NCBI GenBank assembly: GCA_007118795.1
Contig: SKQX01000232.1
Coordinates: 1 to 7,160 of the forward strand
DNA: 7,160 bases
Origin: Thermoflexales bacterium
GTDB taxonomy: Bacteria; Chloroflexota; Anaerolineae; B4-G1
Direction: 5' to 3'
Shown: piece by piece, positions 1 through 5,242 of the stretch
Numbering within the stretch: the first letter of the stretch is position 1
How the letters are laid out: each line of letters opens with the position of its first letter
Made by a program: the position numbers and the translations under genes
Notes under the pieces: model-generated
Told to the model about the DNA's origin: nothing
The model's input: the letters and a program-made list of their open reading frames with translations, nothing else
Databases searched by the model: none

Positions 1-114
1 ATCGTCGAGGGCGAGGAGAGTCGAATTGCAGCGAAGATCCGGAGGCTGGCGGACGAACGGAAACTGGAAGAGGCGGAGGTCGCCCACGACGGCATGGATG
101 TTGTGCTCCGATGA
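1..114 (+). CDS. C-terminal end of an unidentified protein (5' truncated)
   Basis: Frame 1 is open from the window edge to a TGA at 112-114 and gives 37 residues, beginning IVEGEESRIAAK and ending DGMDVVLR. The tail is highly charged (Glu, Lys, Arg, Asp) and looks like an amphipathic helix followed by a short beta-strand. Codon third positions are mostly G or C, as in the neighbouring genes, which favours this frame over the other two plus-strand frames that are also open here. No family can be named from this tail. It lies 117 bp upstream of the histone-fold gene on the same strand, so the two may or may not share a transcript. Confidence 0.5.
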   Translation: MVEGEESRIAAKIRRLADERKLEEAEVAHDGMDVVLR

Positions 115-161
115 CGATCGCTGCGGGCTGGGATTCTGGTAAGAACAGGGAGATGGCATCA

Positions 162-177
162 CCTGACAGGAGTCAGG
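162..177 (+). other. Small perfect hairpin in the leader of the DUF1931 gene
   Basis: CCTGAC at 162-167 pairs with GTCAGG at 172-177 around the loop AGGA, giving a perfect 6-bp stem. It lies about 50 bp after the upstream stop codon and 55 bp before the next start. No T-tract follows, so a classical intrinsic terminator is not supported. It could be a weak terminator or an RNA structure in the 5' leader. Confidence 0.3.
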
Positions 178-195
178 GAGCCGAAAGAAAGAGCG

Positions 196-206
196 GTCAC
201 GGTGAC
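196..206. promoter_or_regulatory. Short dyad (GTCAC-G-GTGAC), possible operator
   Basis: A perfect 5-bp inverted repeat with one central base lies 26 bp before the DUF1931 start and just upstream of its ribosome binding site. Position and symmetry would suit a small dimeric regulator. However, such a short dyad can occur by chance and no second copy was seen in the window. Confidence 0.2.
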
Positions 207-216
207 GAGTGAGTTT

Positions 217-223
217 AGGAGGT
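217..223 (+). promoter_or_regulatory. Ribosome binding site of the DUF1931 gene
   Basis: AGGAGGT lies 8 nt before the ATG at 232, an almost full-length Shine-Dalgarno match that fixes this start and suggests efficient translation. Confidence 0.75.
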
Positions 224-231
224 CATAAGGG

Positions 232-684
232 ATGTCAGTGGTTTTCGGCGCTAATCGGTTGGAAGAATTGGTTCTGAGCGTGTCTGGACTCAGCTTCGAC
301 AAGAGTGACATGCAGCGGCTGTCGGACCTGGTCGACGACAAGCTGTACGACCTGCTGCTCATCGGTGTCCGACACGCCAGCTACAACAACCGAGACTTGA
401 TCATGGAGCCGGATCTCCCGTTAACAAAAGGGCTGCGTGAGAGCATGCAGAACTTCGAGCTGTATGAGGAGGAGCTGAGAGTCGAACCAGTCCTCGAGGA
501 GCTGGCCACGTATCCGCTCCTGGAGCGTGAGCCCAGTCAGGAGGTCGTTGATCTCCTCCCGGAGCTGATGGGTACGTTGATCATGGTCACCACGCAGCTC
601 ATCAGAATCGTCGATCCCGAGGTCACCAATCCGACCGCGGAAACCTGGAGACGGGTCAGGGAGGCGATGGACCTGATTATCTAG
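232..684 (+). CDS. DUF1931 family protein, bacterial double histone fold
   Basis: This 150-residue protein matches the DUF1931 family (structures known from Aquifex Aq_328 and a Thermus homologue), in which one chain carries two histone folds, like a fused histone dimer. The first fold runs from about residue 6 to 78: a short helix, a long central helix (DMQRLSDLVDDKLYDLLLIG, residues 26-45), and the diagnostic strap NRDLIMEPDLPLTKGL (53-68) leading into the third helix. A degenerate second fold spans about 84-150 and includes IVDPEVTNP (127-135) and a terminal helix. The length is usual for the family. There is no signal peptide, so it is cytoplasmic. A nucleoid or DNA-binding role is inferred from the fold; I am not aware that it is firmly established. 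The protein looks acidic overall, so DNA wrapping as by archaeal histones should not be assumed. It lies upstream of two PRTase genes on the same strand. Confidence 0.85.
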   Translation: MSVVFGANRLEELVLSVSGLSFDKSDMQRLSDLVDDKLYDLLLIGVRHASYNNRDLIMEPDLPLTKGLRESMQNFELYEEELRVEPVLEELATYPLLEREPSQEVVDLLPELMGTLIMVTTQLIRIVDPEVTNPTAETWRRVREAMDLII

Positions 685-744
685 GCATCGTCGTTCCCGA
701 TTCGGTGGCGGCAGAGCTGGCGCATCGCCCACCAAAGCAACAGT

Positions 745-750
745 AGGAGG
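745..750 (+). promoter_or_regulatory. Ribosome binding site fixing a GTG start
   Basis: AGGAGG lies 8 nt upstream of GTG at 759. No ATG in the same frame is better placed, so the GTG is taken as the start of the first phosphoribosyltransferase gene. Confidence 0.7.
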
Positions 751-758
751 CAGAGCGG

Positions 759-1415
759 GTGTTTACAGACAGAAGGGACGCGGGACAACAACTAGGCCGG
801 AAGCTGGAACCCTACCGAGACGAGGATCCCATCGTGCTGGGCATTCCCCGGGGAGGTGTCGAGGTTGGCTACCAGGTTGCCAAGCACCTAGACGCGGACT
901 TCTCTCTCCTGATCGCCAGGAAGTTGCCTTACCCGGATCAGCCGGAGGCGGGGTTCGGTGCAGTCGCCGAGAATGGGAGCACCGTGATTCTGGAGAGCGC
1001 AAGCCAATGGGTCTCCGATGAGACGATCCAAGAGACCATAGAGGAGCAGCGACAGGAGATCGTCAGGCGCGCAGCCGTCTTGAGGGAGGGGGAGCCCCTG
1101 CCGGAGCTAGAGGGCCGGACTGTGATCTTGGTCGACGATGGCATCGCGATGGGTTCGACGATGCGAGCCGCCACTAAGTGCTGCCGGCATGAGAATGCCG
1201 GGAAGGTGGTGGTCGCGGTTCCTGTCGCCAGCCGAGAGGTCACCGAGCAGCTCGGAGACGAGCGGGACGGTCTAGTCGACGAAATCGTCGTACTGGAACA
1301 ACCCCGCTTCTTCCGGGCGGTGGCCCAGGTGTATGAGCGCTGGTACGACGTTCCAGACAGTGAGGTAGTCGCTATGATGGAGCGCTGGCGGGCGGAACGG
1401 CGACCAAGTGAGTAG
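759..1415 (+). CDS. Phosphoribosyltransferase-domain protein, copy 1
   Basis: A 218-residue type I phosphoribosyltransferase-like protein (Pribosyltran fold). It opens with FTDRRDAGQQLGRKL, the usual N-terminal hood of this stand-alone family, then has VLGIPRGGVEVG (26-37), RKLPYPDQPEAGFGAV (54-69) and the PRPP-binding strand and loop VILVDDGIAMGST (122-134). The C-terminus RFFRAVAQVYERWYDV (183-198) is also typical. Known members transfer or bind 5-phosphoribosyl groups, but this subfamily has no agreed substrate. The loop is odd: the usual pattern is DDGxATGxT, and here the first Thr is Met131 (codon ATG, one base from ACG), which removes a residue that normally contacts the 5'-phosphate. 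It may be less active or have shifted function. The start is GTG. A related but divergent paralogue follows 179 bp downstream. Confidence 0.85.
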   Translation: MFTDRRDAGQQLGRKLEPYRDEDPIVLGIPRGGVEVGYQVAKHLDADFSLLIARKLPYPDQPEAGFGAVAENGSTVILESASQWVSDETIQETIEEQRQEIVRRAAVLREGEPLPELEGRTVILVDDGIAMGSTMRAATKCCRHENAGKVVVAVPVASREVTEQLGDERDGLVDEIVVLEQPRFFRAVAQVYERWYDVPDSEVVAMMERWRAERRPSE

Positions 1416-1545
1416 AGATTGGGTGTGAAGGGCGCCGTCGACCCGGCCCATGGCACTTGTCTTTCCGCGGCACCAAGCAGGGCACCGTTCCTGCAGATGG
1501 AAGCAGGAGAAGCCTGCGCTCTTCTGGCCCGGACAGGCAGGATAA

Positions 1546-1573
1546 GCGAGGCTGCGAGGCAGGCCAGCCTTGC
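1546..1573 (+). other. Hairpin in the leader of PRTase copy 2
   Basis: GCGAGGCTG (1546-1554) pairs with CAGCCTTGC (1565-1573), a 9-bp stem with one G-U pair and a 10-nt loop. It ends 8 nt before the Shine-Dalgarno stretch of the downstream gene. No T-run follows. A smaller stem, GCAGG/CCTGC, lies at 1503-1517 in the same 179-bp gap. These may be leader structures or weak terminators; neither is proven. Confidence 0.35.
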
Positions 1574-1581
1574 CCGTAGAT

Positions 1582-1589
1582 GAGAGGAG
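1582..1589 (+). promoter_or_regulatory. Ribosome binding site deciding the start of PRTase copy 2
   Basis: GAGAGGAG ends 5 nt before ATG 1595. It lies inside the coding frame if the upstream ATG at 1580 is used, so it favours 1595 as the true start and makes MSEFADRTDAG the N-terminus, matching the family. Confidence 0.65.
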
Positions 1590-1594
1590 TCGTT

Positions 1595-2248
1595 ATGTCA
1601 GAGTTTGCAGACCGGACTGACGCAGGGCGGAGATTGGCACAAGAGTTATCGGAATACGAGGATCGAGAGGATACGGTGGTCCTCGGGCTTCCCCGCGGTG
1701 GCGTGCCGGTTGCGTTCGAGGTGACCAGAAAGCTGGAGGCGCCGCTGGACGTGTTCGTGGTGCGAAAGCTCGGCGTTCCGGGAAACCCCGAGTTGGCGAT
1801 GGGGGCCATAGCCAGCGGCGGGGTCCGTGTTGTCAATGAAGAAGTCGTCAGTAGCACACGAATCTCCGACCAGCAGATCGAGCGGGTCTCACAGGAAGAG
1901 AGAGAGAAGCTGGAGAGGCGGGAGCAGACCTACCGCGGCGCGCGCCCAGGTTTGTCGCTCGAGGGAAAGGTGGTGCTGCTCGTCGATGACGGTCTCGCCA
2001 CCGGTGCGACCATGCGGGCTGCCATCAACGCTCTCCGCGAACACAGGCCGAGAGAGATCGTGGTGGCGGTACCGACGGGTCCTGCAGAGACGTGCTCGGA
2101 GCTCGAGGGGATGGTCGACGAGGTCATCTGTCTTACCACCCCGAGCCCGTTCTTCGGCGTTGGCGGTTCCTACCAGGACTTCTCCCAGACCACCGATGAG
2201 GAGGTACGGGATCTCCTGGAGAGGGCAGACGAACTCACTTCCACATAG
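1595..2248 (+). CDS. Phosphoribosyltransferase-domain protein, copy 2
   Basis: A 217-residue paralogue of the preceding PRTase. Domains in order: hood FADRTDAGRRLAQEL (4-18), VLGLPRGGVPVA (29-40), RKLGVPGNPELAMGAI (57-72), a charged helical stretch (about 90-113), the canonical PRPP loop VLLVDDGLATGAT (127-139), and the C-terminal signature GGSYQDFSQTTDEEV (190-204), typical of this family. All phosphate-loop residues missing from copy 1 are intact, so this copy is the better candidate for an active enzyme. It is cytoplasmic and has no signal peptide. The substrate is unknown for the family, whose members are often annotated simply as phosphoribosyltransferase. An upstream in-frame ATG at 1580 would add five residues, but ATG 1595 has the better ribosome binding site. 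The two copies differ clearly throughout, so this is an old duplication or two separate subfamilies, not a recent repeat. Confidence 0.88.
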   Translation: MSEFADRTDAGRRLAQELSEYEDREDTVVLGLPRGGVPVAFEVTRKLEAPLDVFVVRKLGVPGNPELAMGAIASGGVRVVNEEVVSSTRISDQQIERVSQEEREKLERREQTYRGARPGLSLEGKVVLLVDDGLATGATMRAAINALREHRPREIVVAVPTGPAETCSELEGMVDEVICLTTPSPFFGVGGSYQDFSQTTDEEVRDLLERADELTST

Positions 2249-2268
2249 GGGCCTGCCCAACACCGGGG

Positions 2269-2287
2269 GTGCCAGTAGTCCTGGCAC
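2269..2287 (+). other. Hairpin between PRTase copy 2 and the lipoprotein gene
   Basis: GTGCCAG (2269-2275) and CTGGCAC (2281-2287) form a perfect 7-bp stem with a 5-nt loop, 20 bp after the upstream stop codon. No T-tract follows (ACGACACG). The position suits transcript end processing or partial termination. It also argues against the upstream GTG at 2269 as a coding start. Confidence 0.4.
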
Positions 2288-2322
2288 GACACGAGTTCGG
2301 GATGCGGATGGAACTATACAAT

Positions 2323-2328
2323 GAGGAG
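2323..2328 (+). promoter_or_regulatory. Ribosome binding site deciding the lipoprotein start
   Basis: GAGGAG lies 6 nt before ATG 2335. Starting there places a short basic n-region directly before the hydrophobic core and lipobox. The longer open frame back to 2269 would add 22 residues with no signal-peptide character. Confidence 0.65.
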
Positions 2329-2334
2329 AGAGAT

Positions 2335-3504
2335 ATGCGACAGTCGAGTAGCACCAGAAAGCTGATGGTCGTGTTGTTTGCTGCGGTGCTTTTCACCGTG
2401 GGATGTGCACGCCTGGGCATGACCCCTGCGGACGTCGAGCCCACGGAGGCGGATGCCGCGGGCGTGGCCGAGCAGCCGCCGGATGGGGCTGTCGCCGTCG
2501 CCGTGGCGCCGACCAGCGGGCCCGGAGGCACCGAGATTGGGGTCGCGGTAGCCGGATTGCCCGCCGATGTGGCTATTGAGGTGGGCCTTGGACGTCCTGA
2601 CGCTGGGCACGACATCGCTACGAGCGCCCACGCAGATGACGCGGGCACGCTGACCGCTAGCGTGGTCATACCCACTACCGCCGAACCCGGCGAGGAGTGG
2701 ATTGTGGCCGCGATCTCACCGGAAGGAGCGGTGTGGGGCGTCTCCGGCCCCTTCTCGGTGCAGGAGGCTGAGTATGCGCCGGATGTCGTCGTGGTTCCCG
2801 ACGAAGGCCCGCCGGGAACGCCGGTGCAAGTGATGGCTCACGGGTTCCCAGCGGAGACTGCCGTCGAAATCGGGATAGGCCGGGTCGACTCGGAGTACGA
2901 TGTGGTGACCTCGGCGGAGACCGATGGGGCGGGACGGATGGTGGCAGAGATCACGATTCCGGAGTTCGTCGATCCAGCCCACCGGTGGGTGGTCGTGGTG
3001 GCCGTCGTGGACAGACCGATGATCCGGGCGATATCCGAGGAGTTCGACGTCACGGAGGTGGCGACACCAACGCCGGTTCCCACAGCCGTGTTCACGCGAA
3101 CGAATGTCTACCTGGTCGCTATAGGTGACGATGGTCAATTCGGCGAGCGCTTCGGTTGTAACGACAGCCTGGTGAAGTATGAGGTGGCCATCGAGCCGAC
3201 CGGGGCGCCGCTAACAGCAGCGTTGGAGACGCTACTCTCTATCGACAGCCGGCAGGTAGGGGAGATGGAGCTGACCAATCGCGTTCTCTATCGGTCTGAT
3301 TTGCAGTTGGAAAGCGTTGAGGTGACGGACGGCGACGCGGTGATCCATCTGTCCGGGACGCTGGACATCGTCGGGGTGTGTGATGAGCCGCGCGTGTGGA
3401 GGCAGCTCAGCGAGACAGCCCTCCAGTTCGACACCGTGGAGGAGGTATCGATCTTCATCGACGATACACCACTGGACGAGTTGCTCATGATGGACATCGA
3501 TTAG
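2335..3504 (+). CDS. Lipoprotein with two tandem beta modules and a GerMN domain
   Basis: A 389-residue exported protein. Residues 1-23 form a lipoprotein signal: basic STRKL, a hydrophobic core, then FTVGC with Cys24 as the likely lipidation site (Thr at -3 instead of the usual Leu is slightly atypical). A low-complexity linker follows. Two copies of a roughly 90-residue beta-rich module sit at about 54-143 and 151-240. They share GPxGT, a glycine and proline strand (GLPADVAIEVGLGR; GFPAETAVEIGIGR), a T/VTSA-DxAG turn and a closing strand. They resemble Ig/IPT-like folds, but I cannot name a family. A Thr-Pro linker (TPTPVPT) leads to a GerMN domain (about 256-375) with NVYLVAIGDDG and FGCNDSLVKYEV. 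GerMN domains occur in the spore germination protein GerM and in many non-spore surface proteins; nothing here indicates sporulation. Cys275 and Cys349 could form a disulfide. Role unknown; probably surface-anchored. Confidence 0.82.
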   Translation: MRQSSSTRKLMVVLFAAVLFTVGCARLGMTPADVEPTEADAAGVAEQPPDGAVAVAVAPTSGPGGTEIGVAVAGLPADVAIEVGLGRPDAGHDIATSAHADDAGTLTASVVIPTTAEPGEEWIVAAISPEGAVWGVSGPFSVQEAEYAPDVVVVPDEGPPGTPVQVMAHGFPAETAVEIGIGRVDSEYDVVTSAETDGAGRMVAEITIPEFVDPAHRWVVVVAVVDRPMIRAISEEFDVTEVATPTPVPTAVFTRTNVYLVAIGDDGQFGERFGCNDSLVKYEVAIEPTGAPLTAALETLLSIDSRQVGEMELTNRVLYRSDLQLESVEVTDGDAVIHLSGTLDIVGVCDEPRVWRQLSETALQFDTVEEVSIFIDDTPLDELLMMDID

Positions 3505-3536
3505 ATGTCGCCGACCTCAGACGCCGCGAGTCCAGC

Positions 3537-3568
3537 CGGTGGCGATCTGGTGGCCCAGGCGGTGGCGA
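3537..3568 (+). repeat. Short direct repeat CGGTGGCGA, 23-bp period
   Basis: CGGTGGCGA occurs at 3537-3545 and again at 3560-3568, in the 109-bp gap between the lipoprotein and the DNRLRE gene. A spacing of about two helical turns would suit a tandem protein-binding site. The repeat is short and GC-rich, so chance is quite possible. Confidence 0.2.
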
Positions 3569-3602
3569 CAGGATTTGGAGAAGGTAGCACTGAGACGCGG
3601 AA

Positions 3603-3607
3603 AGGAG
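3603..3607 (+). promoter_or_regulatory. Ribosome binding site fixing a GTG start
   Basis: AGGAG lies 6 nt before GTG 3614. Starting there gives a clean signal peptide. Starting at the upstream ATG 3539 would place a Trp/Arg-rich stretch before it and has no good Shine-Dalgarno sequence. Confidence 0.6.
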
Positions 3608-3613
3608 TCAGAC

Positions 3614-4990
3614 GTGATTTTGAAGACCAGCAGGCCTATGGAGAGACTGGGAAGGATAGCCCTGGCGACGCTGCTAGCACTGACGTTAGCGGTTACGGCA
3701 GCGGCGCAAAGTGGTCCCGCCCATCGGGCAGATGAGCGGCCGGGGGAGCCCGGCGGGATGGAGGCTGACGCTGAGACCTATGAACCGAAGATTCTGGAGC
3801 GCCGTATGACGCCGGCGGGCGATATCAACACGGTCGTGGAGGTACCCGCGGAGGCGGACACCTACATCGCCTCCGAGTTCCCGCAACAGAATTTTGGGGC
3901 CCGAGGAAGCATCTTCCTGGGCTACAGCCTGGAGGACCCTCACTTCGGTGCGCAGCGGATGCTGCTCCGCTTCGATGTGGAAGAGGTGATACCCGAGGAG
4001 GCGGCGGTCCGGGACGCTCAGCTGCGCCTCTATCTCCACTACTCGTCCCCAGAGGACGACGTACCGATGCCCACGCACCTGCGTCAGACAGCCGAAGCCT
4101 GGCACGAGCATCAAGTTACCTGGGAGACGGAACCAGAGTGGGGGCCGATCCGGGCCGAGAATGAGGTGGGCAGCGCCGACGGGTGGTACGAGTGGGATGT
4201 GACGGAACTGGTGGCCGATTGGATGACCGGGGCCGTCGAAAACCACGGGATGTCGATGCACTGCGATGAAAGGATCCAACAGCGGGAGCGCGGATTCTAC
4301 TCTCGTGAGGCACCCAACCTGCTGTACCCGCGGCTGGTCATCGAGTATGTAACCGATATCGAACCGCCAATCGTGACCGTGGACCCCCTGCCGGAGTTCG
4401 TGGGGCGTGACTTCACGGTCTCCTGGAGTGGCCACGATCCCGGTAGCTCGGGCATCGTGTCCTATGATGTCCAGTATCGAGTAGACGAAGGTCATTGGAC
4501 GGAATGGTTGACCGAGGTCGAATTCGAGGCGGCGACATTCGCGGCCACTCAACACGGCCGATTCTATGAGTTCCGAGCGCGAGGCACGGATGCAGCCGGA
4601 AACACGGGGGCCTTCAGCGAGCCTGAGGGCACCACGGTCGATGCAAGGCCGCCCACGACAACCGTCGACCCGCTTCCACCCCTCATCAGAGAGCGGAGTT
4701 TCACCGTAAGTTGGACGGGCGAGGACGAGGTTTCAGGGATCCATTATTTCGACGTTCGATATCGGGTCAACCGGGAAGAATGGATTCCGTGGCAGAGTGA
4801 GACCCTGGTGACATCGATGACATTCACGGCTGTGCTAGATGGTCGGTACGAGTTCGAGGCCCGGGCAGTGGACCACGTGGGCAACGTGGAGTCCTTCACT
4901 GGCGAGGCGGAGGCATCGATCATTGTGGACGTTGAACCTCCGTTCGTCGAGCCCAGGATCTGGGTCCCGCTGGTAACCCGAGGCCATTAG
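3614..4990 (+). CDS. Secreted DNRLRE-domain protein with two Ig/FN3-like repeats
   Basis: A 458-residue protein from the GTG start. A Sec signal peptide covers about 1-32 (basic MILKTSRPMERLGR, hydrophobic LALATLLALTLAV-like core, AAAQ cleavage region). After a linker comes a DNRLRE domain (about 74-246): EADTYIASEFPQQNFG, then LLRFDVEE, LRLYLHY, the WDVTELVADW strand (194-203), GFYSREAPN and PRLVIEYV. This family is known from cell-surface and adhesin-like proteins. Two repeats of roughly 95 residues follow (about 251-343 and 347-440), each with TVDPLP, SWxGxD, YDVQYRV or FDVRYRV, a Trp-rich turn and FRARGTDAAGN or FEARAVDHVGN, an Ig/FN3-like pattern. The chain ends in RIWVPLVTRGH. There is no transmembrane helix or LPxTG motif. 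It probably acts outside the cell in adhesion or matrix structure; the ligand is unknown. Confidence 0.85.
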   Translation: MILKTSRPMERLGRIALATLLALTLAVTAAAQSGPAHRADERPGEPGGMEADAETYEPKILERRMTPAGDINTVVEVPAEADTYIASEFPQQNFGARGSIFLGYSLEDPHFGAQRMLLRFDVEEVIPEEAAVRDAQLRLYLHYSSPEDDVPMPTHLRQTAEAWHEHQVTWETEPEWGPIRAENEVGSADGWYEWDVTELVADWMTGAVENHGMSMHCDERIQQRERGFYSREAPNLLYPRLVIEYVTDIEPPIVTVDPLPEFVGRDFTVSWSGHDPGSSGIVSYDVQYRVDEGHWTEWLTEVEFEAATFAATQHGRFYEFRARGTDAAGNTGAFSEPEGTTVDARPPTTTVDPLPPLIRERSFTVSWTGEDEVSGIHYFDVRYRVNREEWIPWQSETLVTSMTFTAVLDGRYEFEARAVDHVGNVESFTGEAEASIIVDVEPPFVEPRIWVPLVTRGH

Positions 4991-5043
4991 CGAAGCGGGG
5001 GAGGCTCAGGCATTGCCCGGCAACCTGAGAGAGGACGACGAGG

Positions 5044-5088
5044 ACGCGGGGGCCCGGGGCATTGGCCTCGATGGCCCGGCCCTCGCGT
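5044..5088 (+). terminator. Strong GC-rich hairpin after the DNRLRE gene (no T-tract)
   Basis: ACGCGGGGGCC (5044-5054) pairs with GGCCCTCGCGT (5078-5088) over 11 bp with one G-U pair, followed after a bulged C by GGG/CCC (5056-5058 with 5075-5077) and a short inner stem. It is the strongest hairpin seen in the window, 53 bp after the stop codon. A T-run is missing, so calling it a terminator is an inference from position and stability. Confidence 0.45.
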
Positions 5089-5135
5089 GTTGGGAAGAGG
5101 CAGAAGCCGCTAGAGGTAGTCGCTGGCGCAGGGTA

Positions 5136-5153
5136 CCTGGCTGAGGAGCCAGG
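5136..5153 (+). other. Perfect 7-bp hairpin upstream of chaB-like gene
   Basis: CCTGGCT (5136-5142) pairs with AGCCAGG (5147-5153) around a GAGG loop. A smaller stem TCGGG/CCCGA follows at 5191-5206. Both lie in the 252-bp gap before the ChaB-family gene and could be part of a structured 5' leader. No known riboswitch class was recognised. Confidence 0.35.
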
Positions 5154-5231
5154 CGCACTGAAGCAGATGGCATAACTGAGTAGGGATAGGTCGGGACGCC
5201 GCCCGAGTACGGGGATGGACCGACTATCGAG

Positions 5232-5239
5232 AAGGAGGT
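5232..5239 (+). promoter_or_regulatory. Full-length Shine-Dalgarno before a GTG start
   Basis: AAGGAGGT is a perfect anti-16S match, but only 3 nt separate its last base from GTG 5243 (4 nt from the GGAGG core), which is a short spacing. Confidence 0.65.
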
Positions 5240-5242
5240 AAC

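Noticed and set aside
938..1456. 172-residue minus-strand ORF opposite PRTase copy 1
   Set aside because: Ser/Thr/Arg-rich composition typical of antisense reading of a GC-rich gene; the plus strand is a clear PRTase.
1416..1594. Gap between the two PRTase genes as a degraded gene or mobile-element scar
   Set aside because: No recognisable protein remnant, inverted terminal repeat or target duplication was seen; only small hairpins.
2315..2320. TATACA as a -10 box before the lipoprotein gene
   Set aside because: Transcription would begin within or after the Shine-Dalgarno sequence, and no -35 element lies at the right distance.
2269..2334. Upstream extension of the lipoprotein from GTG 2269
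   Set aside because: Would place 22 non-signal residues before the lipoprotein signal; ATG 2335 has the ribosome binding site, and the 2269 region is a hairpin.
2335..3504. GerMN protein as evidence for sporulation
   Set aside because: GerMN domains are widespread in non-spore-forming bacteria and no other sporulation or germination gene is present.
3686..4555. 289-residue minus-strand ORF opposite the DNRLRE gene
   Set aside because: Antisense shadow in GC-rich coding DNA; the plus strand encodes clear domain motifs over the same stretch and the minus product resembles no family.
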